A DNA stretch of 64,000 bases from Streptomyces sp. NBC_00390 (GTDB taxonomy: Bacteria; Actinomycetota; Actinomycetes; Streptomycetales; Streptomycetaceae). The stretch is taken from NCBI RefSeq assembly GCF_036057275.1, contig NZ_CP107945.1:3844001-3908000 (forward strand), in the 5' to 3' direction. The notes beneath the pieces are model-generated. The model saw only the letters and a list, made by a program, of their open reading frames with translations, was not told the DNA's origin and did no database searches. Below are positions 25,683-35,075 of this stretch, in pieces. Position 1 is the first letter of the stretch; each line of letters begins with the position of its first letter. Both the position numbers and the translations under genes were made by a program.

Positions 25683-28031
25683 ATGTCTGCCTGCGTCCCC
25701 ACCCGCACACCCGAAGAAGGGCCGTCCGGCCCAGGACGACCCGACACCGCGTCCCGCTCACGGGAGCCGCACCACCCACCGCCCGGCGGAGGCCGCCGCT
25801 TCCGGATCGCGGGCGCCGACCTGTCCGCCTCCATCTCCGTGTTCCTGATCGCGCTGCCGCTCTCCCTCGGCATCGCACTGGCCACCGGCGCACCGCTCCA
25901 GGCCGGACTCGTGGCCGCCGCGGTGGGCGGTATCGTCGTCGGCCGGCTGGGCGGATCCCCCCTCCAGGTCAGCGGCCCGGCGGCCGGGCTGACGGTCGTC
26001 ACCGCCGAGCTGATCCAGCACTACGGCTGGCGCACCACGTGCGCCATCACGGTCCTCGCCGGGCTGTGCCAAATGGGCCTGGCCGCCCTGCGGGTGGCCC
26101 GTTCCGCGCTCGCCGTCAGCCCTGCGATCGTGCACGGCATGCTGGCAGGCATCGGTGCCACCATCGCCCTCGCCCAACTCCACATCGTCCTGGGCGGCAC
26201 CCCGCAGAGCTCGGCGGTCGACAACATCCGGGGTCTGCCCGCCCAGTTGGACGACGTGCATCCGTCCGCGCTGTACGCCAGCGCCCTGACCGTCGCCGTG
26301 CTGCTGCTGTGGCCTCGGATCCCCGGGCGCCCCGGGAAGATCATCCGGAAGGTACCGGCCGCACTGGCCGCGGTGGCCTTCGCGACCGCGCTGACCGTTC
26401 TCGCCGGGCTGAGCCTGCCGCGAGTGGATCTGCCCTCCTGGAGCAGCCATGCCCTGCCCGCGCTGCCGGAGGGCCCGACGCTCGGGCTCCTGGCCGCCGT
26501 GCTCACCATCACCTTGGTGGGCAGCGTGGAGTCGCTTCTGTCCGCGGTCGCCGTGGACAAGCTGGTGGCCGCGCGCAAGACGCCGGACGTCCGCATTCCG
26601 CGGGCCCGGCTCGACCGGGAGCTGGCCGGTCAGGGGGCGGCGAACGTCGTCTCCGGCGCACTCGGCGGGCTGCCCATCACCGGGGTGGCGGTCCGCAGCG
26701 CCGCCAACGTCGCCGCCGGCGCGGTGAGCCGCCACTCGGCGATGCTGCACGGGCTGTGGGTCGCCGTCGCCGCGCTGCTGCTGGTGTCCGTGCTCGATCT
26801 CATTCCGCTCGCCGCGCTGGCGGCCCTGGTGATGGTGGTCGGCATCCAGATGGTGAGCATCACGCATATGCGCACCGTCAGGCGCAATCGCGAAATGCTG
26901 GTGTACGCGGCGACGTTGGGCGCGGTCGTGGTGACCGGCGTGCTGGAAGGTGTGGTGATCGGGATCGCGGTGGCGGTCATCGTCGCGCTGCACCGACTGA
27001 CCCGGACCCGGATCACCCTGGAGTTCCACGAAGGTGTCCACCGGGTGCGGGTGCGCGGTCAGCTGACATTTCTCGCGGTGCCGAGGCTGAGCCGGATGCT
27101 GGGACAGGTGCCCCACGACGCGCAGTGCGTCGTGGAGCTGGACGGTTCCTTTATGGACCACGCGGCGTACGAAGCGCTCCACGACTGGCAGACCGCGCAT
27201 GCCGCACAGGGCGGGAGCGTGGAATTCACCGGGCGGGCGGGGGCCAGGATCAGCGAGCCGGCATCCGAGACGCACGGCTGCTGCCGGCCATGGACGCCCT
27301 GGCGCAATCACCACTGCGAGGACCGGCCGCAGCAGCCCGAGACGCATCACTTGGCCAGCGGCCTCAGCTCGTTCCAGCGCAACACGGCCCCCCTGGTGCG
27401 CGACGAGCTGGCGCGACTGGCGCGGGAGGGGCAGCGGCCGTCGCAGCTCTTCCTCACCTGCGCCGACTCCCGGCTGGTCACCAGCATGATCACGGCGAGC
27501 GGGCCCGGTGATCTGTTCACCGTGCGCAACGTCGGCAATCTGGTTCCCGCGCCCGGCAAGGAGTCCGGCGACGACTCGGTGGCGGCAGCGATCGAGTACG
27601 CGGTCGACGTGCTCGGGGTGGACTCGATCACCATCTGCGGGCACTCCGGCTGCGGGGCGATGCAGGCCCTGCTCAGCGGACCGGCCGGCGGCGCCCGTAC
27701 GCCCTTGGGACGCTGGCTGCGCCATGGGCAGCCGAGCCTGGAGCGGATGCGGAGCAAGCACCGTCCATGGGCCAGGATCTCCGGCCGGCTGCCCACCGAC
27801 GCGGTCGAGCAGCTGTGTCTGACCAATGTCGTCCAGCAGCTGGAGCATCTGCGGCACCACGAATCGGTTGCGCGGCGGCTCGCCGAGGGGACGCTGCAGC
27901 TGCACGGCATGTACTTCCATGTGGGCGAGGCCCAGGCGTATCTCCTGGCGAGCAGCGACGAGCACGAGATCGACGAGGTGTTCGACCGGGTGCGTCCCGC
28001 CCCCTCCTCGCTGCACAAGTCCCGCGCCTGA
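25683..28031 (+). CDS. SulP-family anion transporter fused to beta-carbonic anhydrase
   Basis: A 782-residue fusion. Residues about 35-430 are a SulP transporter (ADLSASISVFLIALPLSLGI, then FxxGxxQM-like segments), and a shortened STAS-like region follows to about 520. From about residue 545 there is a clade-B beta-carbonic anhydrase: LFLTCADSRLV with zinc ligand Cys593 and the Asp595/Arg597 dyad, then GHSGCGAM with His654 and Cys657. The likely job is bicarbonate uptake coupled to CO2 interconversion at the membrane. Sulfate or another anion is possible. The start ATG 25683 follows GGAGGAGACGGGAACC. It ends with its own terminator before acs. Confidence 0.92.
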   Translation: MSACVPTRTPEEGPSGPGRPDTASRSREPHHPPPGGGRRFRIAGADLSASISVFLIALPLSLGIALATGAPLQAGLVAAAVGGIVVGRLGGSPLQVSGPAAGLTVVTAELIQHYGWRTTCAITVLAGLCQMGLAALRVARSALAVSPAIVHGMLAGIGATIALAQLHIVLGGTPQSSAVDNIRGLPAQLDDVHPSALYASALTVAVLLLWPRIPGRPGKIIRKVPAALAAVAFATALTVLAGLSLPRVDLPSWSSHALPALPEGPTLGLLAAVLTITLVGSVESLLSAVAVDKLVAARKTPDVRIPRARLDRELAGQGAANVVSGALGGLPITGVAVRSAANVAAGAVSRHSAMLHGLWVAVAALLLVSVLDLIPLAALAALVMVVGIQMVSITHMRTVRRNREMLVYAATLGAVVVTGVLEGVVIGIAVAVIVALHRLTRTRITLEFHEGVHRVRVRGQLTFLAVPRLSRMLGQVPHDAQCVVELDGSFMDHAAYEALHDWQTAHAAQGGSVEFTGRAGARISEPASETHGCCRPWTPWRNHHCEDRPQQPETHHLASGLSSFQRNTAPLVRDELARLAREGQRPSQLFLTCADSRLVTSMITASGPGDLFTVRNVGNLVPAPGKESGDDSVAAAIEYAVDVLGVDSITICGHSGCGAMQALLSGPAGGARTPLGRWLRHGQPSLERMRSKHRPWARISGRLPTDAVEQLCLTNVVQQLEHLRHHESVARRLAEGTLQLHGMYFHVGEAQAYLLASSDEHEIDEVFDRVRPAPSSLHKSRA

Positions 28032-28119
28032 GGCCCCTGGCCCCGGCTCGCCGGCCTCCCGTGGGCCGGGGGCGGGACCGCGTGGCTGAACCTCCGGCGT
28101 GCGGCGTCCGTGAAAGCGT

Positions 28120-28158
28120 GTGGCCCCTCCTTCCCTCCGCTCGGGAAGGAGGGGCCAC
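28120..28158 (+). terminator. Terminator of the SulP-carbonic anhydrase gene
   Basis: Perfect 16-bp stem (GTGGCCCCTCCTTCCC and its complement, 28120-28135 and 28143-28158) with a 7-base loop, 88 bases past the stop codon. Confidence 0.85.
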
Positions 28159-28268
28159 CCAGAGGTCTAAACCAATATCCGGAAGGCTCTTGTCACCCGG
28201 CCCTCCGGCTGATGAGCTATGGCCTGGGACACATACGCACAGAAGACGCCCTGGGAAAGGGAGATGTC

Positions 28269-30224
28269 GTGAGCAACGAAAGCCTGGCCAACCTCTTGAA
28301 GGAAGAGCGGCGGTTCGCGCCGCCGGCCGAGCTGGCCGCGCACGCCAATGTGACCGCTGAGGCGTACGAGCAGGCCGCGGCGGACAGGCTTGGCTTCTGG
28401 GCCGAGCAGGCGCGACGGCTCAGCTGGGCCACCGAGCCGACCGAGACCCTCGACTGGACCACCCCGCCCTTCGCGAAGTGGTTCGCCGACGGCACGCTGA
28501 ACGTCGCGTACAACTGCGTGGACCGCCATGTCGAGGCGGGCAACGGCGACCGGGTCGCCATCCTCTTCGAGGGCGAGCCCGGCGACAGCCGCGCCGTCAC
28601 CTACGCCGAGCTGAAGGACGAGGTCGCCAAGGCAGCCAATGCCCTGACCGAGCTGGGTGTACGCAAGGGCGACCGGGTCGCCGTATACATGCCGATGATC
28701 CCCGAGGCCGCGGTCGCGATGCTGGCGTGCGCCCGGATCGGTGCCGCGCACTCCGTGGTGTTCGGCGGCTTCTCCGCCGACGCCGTCGCCTCCCGGATCC
28801 AGGACGCCGACGCCAAGCTGGTCATCACAGCGGACGGCGGCTACCGCCGCGGCAAGCCCAGCGCCCTCAAGCCGGCCATCGACGACGCCGTCTCCCGGTG
28901 CCCGCAGGTCGAGCATGTCCTCGTCGTACGGCGCACGGGCCAGGACACCGCCTTCACCGAGGGCCGCGACGTGTGGTGGCACGACATCGTGGGCCGCCAG
29001 TCCGCCGAGCACACCCCCGAGGCGTTCGAGGCGGAGCACCCGCTCTTCATCCTCTACACCTCCGGCACGACGGGTAAGCCGAAGGGCATCCTGCACACCT
29101 CGGGCGGATACCTCACCCAGGCGGCCTACACCCACCACGCCGTCTTCGACCTGAAGCCCGAGACGGACGTCTACTGGTGCACCGCCGACATCGGCTGGGT
29201 GACCGGCCACTCGTACATCGTCTACGGTCCGCTGGCCAACGGCGCGACCCAGGTCATGTACGAGGGCACGCCCGACACCCCGCACCAGGGCCGGTTCTGG
29301 GAGATCGTGCAGAAGTACGGCGTCACGATCCTCTACACGGCGCCCACCGCGATCCGGACGTTCATGAAGTGGGGCGACGACATCCCCGCCAAGTTCGACC
29401 TGAGCAGTCTGCGGGTCCTCGGGTCGGTCGGCGAGCCCATCAACCCCGAGGCGTGGATCTGGTACCGGGAGCACATCGGCGCCGGCAAGACCCCCATCGT
29501 GGACACCTGGTGGCAGACCGAGACCGGCGCGATGATGATCTCGCCGCTGCCGGGGGTCACCGAGACCAAGCCCGGCTCGGCGCAGCGGCCGCTGCCCGGC
29601 ATCTCGGCCACGGTCGTGGACGACGAGGCCAACGAGGTGCCCAACGGCGGCGGTGGCTACCTCGTCCTCACCGAGCCGTGGCCGTCGATGCTCCGCACCA
29701 TCTGGGGTGACGACCAGCGCTACATCGACACGTACTGGTCGCGCTTCGAAGGCAAGTACTTCGCGGGTGACGGCGCGAAGAGGGACGACGACGGCGACAT
29801 CTGGCTGCTGGGACGCGTCGATGACGTGATGCTGGTGTCCGGACACAACATCTCCACCACCGAGGTCGAGTCCGCGCTCGTGTCGCACCCCTCGGTCGCC
29901 GAGGCCGCGGTCGTGGGCGCGACGGACGAGACGACCGGCCAGGCCATCGTGGCGTTCGTGATCCTGCGGGGCACGGCAAGCGAGGACGAGGGCCTCGTCG
30001 CGGAGCTGCGCAACCACGTGGGCGCGACACTCGGCCCGATCGCCAAGCCCAAGCGGGTCCTCCCGGTTGCCGAGCTGCCGAAGACCCGCTCCGGCAAGAT
30101 CATGCGCCGACTGCTGCGGGATGTCGCGGAGAACCGTCAGCTCGGCGATGTCACGACACTCACGGACTCTTCCGTGATGGACCTGATCCAGTCACGCCTG
30201 CCGAGCGCGCCCAGCGAGGACTGA
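28269..30224 (+). CDS. acs: Acetyl-CoA synthetase
   Basis: A 651-residue AMP-forming acetate:CoA ligase that makes acetyl-CoA from acetate. Motifs: YTSGTTGKPKGILHTSGGY (P-loop), WWQTETGAMMISPLPG, and LLGRVDDVMLVSGHNISTTE (hinge). Near the end, LPKTRSGKIMRRLLRD holds the lysine that is acetylated to switch the enzyme off in many bacteria. The start is GTG 28269 with GGGAGA upstream. An in-frame ATG at 28110 lies inside the preceding terminator and is rejected. It is monocistronic, between two strong terminators. Confidence 0.96.
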   Translation: MSNESLANLLKEERRFAPPAELAAHANVTAEAYEQAAADRLGFWAEQARRLSWATEPTETLDWTTPPFAKWFADGTLNVAYNCVDRHVEAGNGDRVAILFEGEPGDSRAVTYAELKDEVAKAANALTELGVRKGDRVAVYMPMIPEAAVAMLACARIGAAHSVVFGGFSADAVASRIQDADAKLVITADGGYRRGKPSALKPAIDDAVSRCPQVEHVLVVRRTGQDTAFTEGRDVWWHDIVGRQSAEHTPEAFEAEHPLFILYTSGTTGKPKGILHTSGGYLTQAAYTHHAVFDLKPETDVYWCTADIGWVTGHSYIVYGPLANGATQVMYEGTPDTPHQGRFWEIVQKYGVTILYTAPTAIRTFMKWGDDIPAKFDLSSLRVLGSVGEPINPEAWIWYREHIGAGKTPIVDTWWQTETGAMMISPLPGVTETKPGSAQRPLPGISATVVDDEANEVPNGGGGYLVLTEPWPSMLRTIWGDDQRYIDTYWSRFEGKYFAGDGAKRDDDGDIWLLGRVDDVMLVSGHNISTTEVESALVSHPSVAEAAVVGATDETTGQAIVAFVILRGTASEDEGLVAELRNHVGATLGPIAKPKRVLPVAELPKTRSGKIMRRLLRDVAENRQLGDVTTLTDSSVMDLIQSRLPSAPSED

Positions 30225-30234
30225 GAAGTCTCCC

Positions 30235-30279
30235 CAAAGGGGTGGGTCCGGCCGCACAGCGGCCGGACCCACCCCTTTG
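30235..30279 (+). terminator. Terminator of acs
   Basis: Perfect 20-bp stem (30235-30254 with 30260-30279) around a CACAG loop, starting 11 bases after the acs stop. One arm reads CAAAGGGGTGGGTCCGGCCG. Confidence 0.9.
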
Positions 30280-30457
30280 GGGTTCCGCCGCGCGCCTCAT
30301 ATCCCCCATATGCCTAAAGTGAGCAATGCCGGATACACCCTCTGTGCACTCGGGTAGAGTAAAGGCCGCATCAATAGTGCGACAAAGAACACCGGGTGCG
30401 CCGGGAAGTCTGGTCGGCATGTGCTGAGCCCTGCCCACCGACCGGAGGTTCTTTCAC

Positions 30458-31855
30458 GTGGCCGCCCCCGCTCCCGAACGGCGCACCTTTCTCGGACGGC
30501 TCTCCCTCCCCGAGCGCAACTACCTCGCGGACGCCCTCCGCACCGAGACCGTCGGTGGCGTTCTGCTCCTTGTCGCCGCCATCACCGCGCTGATCTGGGC
30601 CAACACACCTCTCAGCAGCAGCTACACAGCCGTCAGCGACTTCCACATAGGACCCGCCTCCCTCGGGCTGAACCTGTCCGTCGAGCACTGGGCCGCCGAC
30701 GGACTGCTGGCTGTGTTCTTCTTCGTCGCCGGGATCGAGCTCAAGCGTGAGCTCGTCGCCGGTGAACTGCGGGACCGGCGCACCGCCGCGCTGCCCGTCA
30801 TCGCCGCCGTCTGCGGGATGGCCATGCCCGCGATGGTCTACCTCCTGGTCACCGCCGTCGGCGGCGGCTCCACCAAGGGCTGGGCCGTACCGACCGCCAC
30901 CGACATCGCCTTCGCACTCGCCGTCCTGGCCGTGATCGGCACTTCACTGCCGTCCGCGCTGCGCGCGTTCCTGCTCACCCTCGCCGTCGTCGACGACCTC
31001 TTCGCCATCCTGATCATCGCGGTCTTCTTCACCGCCGACCTGAACTTCGCCGCCCTCGGCGGCGCGTTCGCCGGACTCGCCCTCTTCTGGCTGCTGCTGC
31101 GCAAGGAAGTGCGCGGCTGGTACATCTATGTGCCCCTCGCCCTCGTCGTCTGGGGGCTGATGTACAACAGCGGCGTCCACGCGACCATCGCCGGCGTCGC
31201 GATGGGCCTGATGCTGCGCTGCACCCGGCGGGAAGGGGAGCAGCACTCCCCCGGCGAGCACATCGAGCACCTCGTACGCCCTCTCTCGGCCGGCCTTGCC
31301 GTGCCGCTCTTCGCGCTGTTCTCTGCCGGGGTCTCGATCGGCGGCGACGCGCTCGGCCAGGTCTTCACCCGGCCCGAAACGCTCGGCGTCGTACTCGGCC
31401 TCGTGGTCGGCAAGACGATCGGCATCTTCGGTGGCACCTGGCTCGCCGCCCGCTTCACCAAGGCGGAGCTCAACCCCGACCTGGCCTGGCCCGATGTGCT
31501 CGCCCTCGCCTCTCTCGCCGGGATCGGCTTCACCGTCTCACTGCTCATCGGCGAGCTCGCCTTCGAGGGCGACGCGACGCTGACGGAAGAGATCAAGGCA
31601 TCGGTCCTGATGGGCTCGCTGATCGCCGCCGTACTCGCCTGCATCCTGCTGAAGCTCCGGGACCGCACCTACCTGGCGCTGTTCGCGGAGGAGGAGCGCG
31701 ACGAGGATCTGGACGGCATCCCCGATGTGTACGAACAGGACAATCCCGAGTACCACCTGAGGATGGCCGCGATCTACGAGGCGAAGGCCGCAGAACACCG
31801 CAGAAGGGCACAAGTGGCGGGGGCGTCGCGCGATGGAGGCGGCAGTCCGGCATGA
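30458..31855 (+). CDS. nhaA: Na+/H+ antiporter NhaA
   Basis: A 465-residue inner-membrane antiporter with about 12 membrane helices that exports sodium in exchange for protons. It carries the paired aspartates in LAVVDDLFAILIIAVFF and the family signatures FFFVAGIELKREL and VPTATDIAFALAVLAVIG. The C-terminal ~70 residues are acidic then basic and cytoplasmic (LFAEEERDEDLDGIPDVYEQ), longer than in E. coli NhaA. The start is GTG with GGAGG nine bases upstream. Confidence 0.95.
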   Translation: MAAPAPERRTFLGRLSLPERNYLADALRTETVGGVLLLVAAITALIWANTPLSSSYTAVSDFHIGPASLGLNLSVEHWAADGLLAVFFFVAGIELKRELVAGELRDRRTAALPVIAAVCGMAMPAMVYLLVTAVGGGSTKGWAVPTATDIAFALAVLAVIGTSLPSALRAFLLTLAVVDDLFAILIIAVFFTADLNFAALGGAFAGLALFWLLLRKEVRGWYIYVPLALVVWGLMYNSGVHATIAGVAMGLMLRCTRREGEQHSPGEHIEHLVRPLSAGLAVPLFALFSAGVSIGGDALGQVFTRPETLGVVLGLVVGKTIGIFGGTWLAARFTKAELNPDLAWPDVLALASLAGIGFTVSLLIGELAFEGDATLTEEIKASVLMGSLIAAVLACILLKLRDRTYLALFAEEERDEDLDGIPDVYEQDNPEYHLRMAAIYEAKAAEHRRRAQVAGASRDGGGSPA

Positions 31856-31922
31856 TCTGACATCGGACGCGCAGAAGACCTGTGGAGCCCGCAGAATCCG
31901 TGAGGCCCGCAGACGTAGCACC

Positions 31923-31954
31923 GTAGAGCTGTAGAGCTGTAGAGCTGTAGAGCC
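31923..31954 (+). repeat. Octanucleotide tandem repeat, four copies
   Basis: GTAGAGCT repeated three times followed by GTAGAGCC, without interruption. It lies between nhaA and the holin-like gene, 25 bases before the latter's start codon. The AT content is higher than around it. Confidence 0.9.
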
Positions 31955-31978
31955 TGACAAGACGAGAGGGAGTCAGCG

Positions 31979-32452
31979 ATGAGCGACCCCGGCAACACCA
32001 CAGCGAACGCTGTCGGCGCCGACCGCAGTCTCGGCCAGCTGGTCGCCGCGGCGACCGCCGAGATGTCCGCCCTGGTGCACGACGAGATCGCGCTCGCCAA
32101 GGCGGAGCTGCGACAGGACGTCAAGCGCAGTGCGGTCGGCGGCGCGGCCATGTCCATCGCGGGAGTGCTCGCGCTCTTCTCGCTGCCGGTCCTGAGTTTC
32201 GCCGCGGCATACGGGATCCACAACCTGGGTCTGGGCCTGGCCTGGTCGTTCCTGATCGTCGGCGTCGCGTTCCTGCTGCTCGCGGGGCTGCTCGCGCTGC
32301 TTGCCGTCGCCAAGTTCAAGAAGGTCAAGCCGCCGGAGAAGTCCATCGCGTCGGCCAAGGAGACGGCCGCGATGCTGCAGAACGTCAAGCCGCACCCGCG
32401 GCCCGCCTCCCGGCCGGCGCTCGACAAGGCCGAGGTCAAGGTCTCGGCATGA
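31979..32452 (+). CDS. Holin-like membrane protein (actinobacterial Holin-X / phage_holin_3_6 family)
   Basis: A 157-residue protein. The N-terminal helix (SLGQLVAAATAEMSALVHDE, then IALAKAELRQDVKRS) is typical of this family, followed by two membrane helices near residues 55-80 and 88-112, and a basic Lys/Pro-rich tail. Despite its name the family is chromosomal and widespread in actinobacteria. The role is unknown. Its stop overlaps the start of the next gene (ATGA), so both proteins are probably made together. Confidence 0.85.
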   Translation: MSDPGNTTANAVGADRSLGQLVAAATAEMSALVHDEIALAKAELRQDVKRSAVGGAAMSIAGVLALFSLPVLSFAAAYGIHNLGLGLAWSFLIVGVAFLLLAGLLALLAVAKFKKVKPPEKSIASAKETAAMLQNVKPHPRPASRPALDKAEVKVSA

Positions 32453-33390
32453 CCGACGACATCACCGGTGGCTTCAGCAGTTCGGGCAGCCCCGTACGCC
32501 TCGATGGTCCCTGGACCCACCGCGACGTGGCAGCCAATGGCGCCCGCTTCCATATCGCGGAGATGGGCGACGGGCCACTGGTGATGCTGCTCCATGGCTT
32601 CCCGCAGTTCTGGTGGACCTGGCGGCATCAGCTCACCGCGCTCGCCGACGCCGGGTTCCGTGCGGTCGCCATGGATCTACGCGGCGTGGGCGGCAGCGAC
32701 CGTACGCCGCGCGGCTACGACCCCGCGAACCTCGCGCTCGACATCACCGGTGTGGTGCGCTCGCTCGGCGAGCCGGACGCTGCGCTGGTCGGGCACGACC
32801 TCGGCGGCTATCTGGCGTGGACGGCGGCCGTGATGCGGCCCAAGCTGGTGCGCCGGCTTGCCGTCTCCTCGATGCCGCATCCGCGCCGGTGGCGCTCGGC
32901 CATGCTCTCCGACTTCGCCCAGAGCCGCGCCGGTTCGCACATCTGGGGCTTCCAGCGCCCGTGGCTGCCGGAGCGTCAGTTGGTCGCGGACGACGCGGCG
33001 CTGGTGGGCGACCTGCTCCAGGAGTGGACCGGTCCGCGTCCGCTCGAGGACGAGGCCGTGGACGTCTACCGGCGGGCGATGTGCATTCCGTCCACGGCGC
33101 ACTGCTCCATCGAGCCGTACCGCTGGATGGTCCGCTCACTGGCCCGGCCGGACGGCATCCAGTTCAACCGGCGTATGAAGCGTCCGGTGCGCGTGCCGAC
33201 ACTGCATCTGCACGGCTCCCTGGACCCGGCGATGCGCACGCGCAGCGCGGCGGGATCCGGGGAGTACGTCGAAGCGCCCTACCGCTGGCGGCTGTTCGAC
33301 GGACTCGGGCACTTCCCTCACGAGGAGGACCCGGTGGCGTTCTCCACCGAGCTGATCAACTGGCTGAAGGACCCCGAGCCCGACCGGTAG
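32449..33390 (+). CDS. Alpha/beta hydrolase, epoxide-hydrolase-like (EphE family)
   Basis: A 313-residue alpha/beta hydrolase. The oxyanion region is LLHGFPQFWWTW (HGFPxFW as in epoxide hydrolases) and the nucleophile elbow is LVGHDLGGYLAW with Asp, not Ser, as nucleophile. The catalytic His lies near the end in LGHFPHEEDP. This points to epoxide or haloalkane hydrolysis. The natural substrate is not known. It is translationally coupled to the holin-like gene, as the corresponding pair is in Mycobacterium. Confidence 0.9.
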   Translation: MTDDITGGFSSSGSPVRLDGPWTHRDVAANGARFHIAEMGDGPLVMLLHGFPQFWWTWRHQLTALADAGFRAVAMDLRGVGGSDRTPRGYDPANLALDITGVVRSLGEPDAALVGHDLGGYLAWTAAVMRPKLVRRLAVSSMPHPRRWRSAMLSDFAQSRAGSHIWGFQRPWLPERQLVADDAALVGDLLQEWTGPRPLEDEAVDVYRRAMCIPSTAHCSIEPYRWMVRSLARPDGIQFNRRMKRPVRVPTLHLHGSLDPAMRTRSAAGSGEYVEAPYRWRLFDGLGHFPHEEDPVAFSTELINWLKDPEPDR

Positions 33391-33795
33391 AGAACACCGG
33401 TGGAGAACACCCACCGGGCAGCGAGACCGGGTGGGTGGACACACCTGCGGTGGACTGCCCGCCGGGTACGGGGACCTCAGCCTCGGTCGTCAGCCCCGGG
33501 GATGCCGCAGGCGCGCTGATACCCAGCGTGCCCGGCGGCGGAGGATCCGAGGAATACCGATCCCCTGCCCCGGATGCTCATGGCCCTCCCCCTGAGGGCC
33601 ACCCCTCTCGTGGGTGATCGGCCCATTGGCCGAGCGGCGGTTGCGTGCTGCGTCACCGTAGTCGTGCGTCCAGCCCATACCCCGACGTGTGCCCGGCCCC
33701 CATGGTCCGTAACCGTGCCGGGGGCGGCCAATTGGCCTATGCGCCAGGCATTTGGCTGTTCGTAGGACAACCGTTCCTGCGGATGGCGCAACCCG
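33391..33795. other. 405-bp convergent gap without a convincing gene
   Basis: Between the hydrolase stop and the MarP stop. Short minus-strand frames are Arg/Gly-rich without motifs. The one distinct element is a perfect 12-bp palindrome GGCCAATTGGCC at 33726-33737 in a less GC-rich patch (33640-33780). No good terminator hairpin was found, although one is expected between convergent genes. Confidence 0.45.
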
Positions 33796-34995
33796 TCACA
33801 GCGCGCAGCCCTGGCTGTCCACCTGCTGGTTGGCGGCACGGCCTTGGGCGATGTCCTTGCGGATCTCGTCGACCGTCAGGGCGTACCCGGTGTCGGCGTC
33901 GTCCAGCGACCTGGCGAAGATGACTCCGTAGACCTTGCCGTCCGTGGTGAGCAGCGGTCCGCCGGAGTTGCCCTGGCGGACGGTCGCGTACAGCGAGTAG
34001 ACGTCGCGGCGGACGGTGCCCCGGCGGTAGATGTCCGGGCCGTTGGCGTTGATACGGCCGCGGACGCGGGCGGAGCGGACGTCGTACGAGCCGTTCTCGG
34101 GGAACCCCGCGACGATCGCGCTGTCACCGGTGCGGGCATCGGATTCGGTGAACTGGAGCGGGCGCGCCTTGAGATCGGGGACGTCCAGCACCGCGATGTC
34201 GCGCTCCCAGTCGTAGAGCACGACCTTGGCGTCGTACAGCTTCCCCTCGCCGCCTATCTGGACGGTCGGTTCGTCGACACCGCCGACGACATGCGCGTTG
34301 GTCATCACGCGGCGCTTGTCGAACACGAAGCCGGTGCCTTCGAGCACCTTGCCGCAACTCGGGGCGGTACCGACGACCTTGACGATCGACTGCTTGGCGC
34401 GGGCGGCGACGGGGCTGCCGACGAGCGCCGGATCCGGCGCTCGGACCTCGGTGATGGGCTCGTTGGCGAACGGGCTGAAGACCTGCGGGAAGCCGTTCTG
34501 CGCCAGTACGGAGGAGAAGTCCGTGAACCAGGTGTTGGCCTGATCGGGCATCACCCGGGAGACTCCGAGCAGCACCTTGGAGTTGCGCACCTCCTTGCCC
34601 AGTGTGGGCAAGGAGGTCCCGGCGAGGGCGGAGCCGATCAGCCAGGCGACCAGCAGCATGGCGACGACGTTGACCAGCGCGCCGCCGGTGGCGTCCAGCG
34701 CACGCGCCGGTGACCAGGTGATGTGGCGGCGCAGTCTGCTGCCGAGGTGGGTGGTGAAGGCCTGGCCGATCGAGGCGCAGACGATCACGATGACAATGGC
34801 GACTATCGCGGCCGTGGTGGACACCTCGGAGCCGTCCGTCGCCGCGTCCCAGATCACCGGGAGCAGATAGACGGCGACGAGTCCGCCCCCGAGAAAGCCG
34901 ATCACCGACAGGATGCCGACGACGAAGCCCTGGCGATAGCCGACGATCGCAAACCAGACGGCGGCGACCAGCAACAGGATGTCCAGCACGTTCAC
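33796..34995 (-). CDS. marP: MarP-like membrane serine protease
   Basis: A 399-residue protein. The first ~125 residues hold four membrane helices of the CvpA type. The rest is an extracytoplasmic chymotrypsin-like protease with His235 (MTNAHVVGG), Asp266 (WERDIAVLDV) and Ser344 (VRQGNSGGPL). Cys214 and Cys397 match the positions of the regulatory disulfide (Cys214-Cys395) of M. tuberculosis MarP, which protects against acid and oxidative stress. It should cleave envelope proteins under stress. It lies in the same neighbourhood as its mycobacterial counterpart. Confidence 0.92.
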   Translation of the reverse strand: MNVLDILLLVAAVWFAIVGYRQGFVVGILSVIGFLGGGLVAVYLLPVIWDAATDGSEVSTTAAIVAIVIVIVCASIGQAFTTHLGSRLRRHITWSPARALDATGGALVNVVAMLLVAWLIGSALAGTSLPTLGKEVRNSKVLLGVSRVMPDQANTWFTDFSSVLAQNGFPQVFSPFANEPITEVRAPDPALVGSPVAARAKQSIVKVVGTAPSCGKVLEGTGFVFDKRRVMTNAHVVGGVDEPTVQIGGEGKLYDAKVVLYDWERDIAVLDVPDLKARPLQFTESDARTGDSAIVAGFPENGSYDVRSARVRGRINANGPDIYRRGTVRRDVYSLYATVRQGNSGGPLLTTDGKVYGVIFARSLDDADTGYALTVDEIRKDIAQGRAANQQVDSQGCAL

Positions 34996-35075
34996 CGTCT
35001 AAAGCCTCGCAGTTTCATCGCCGGGTGCTCCGTCCGGCCGGTGGGTCCCGGGCACAGGGCCCGACCGCCAGCCTG

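Noticed and set aside
28159..28268. A riboswitch in the acs leader
   Set aside because: The 110 bases after the terminator show no conserved riboswitch core that I can recognise.
31979..32452. The holin-like protein as part of a prophage
   Set aside because: No phage genes are near. The family is chromosomal in actinobacteria, and the gene is coupled to a hydrolase as in Mycobacterium.
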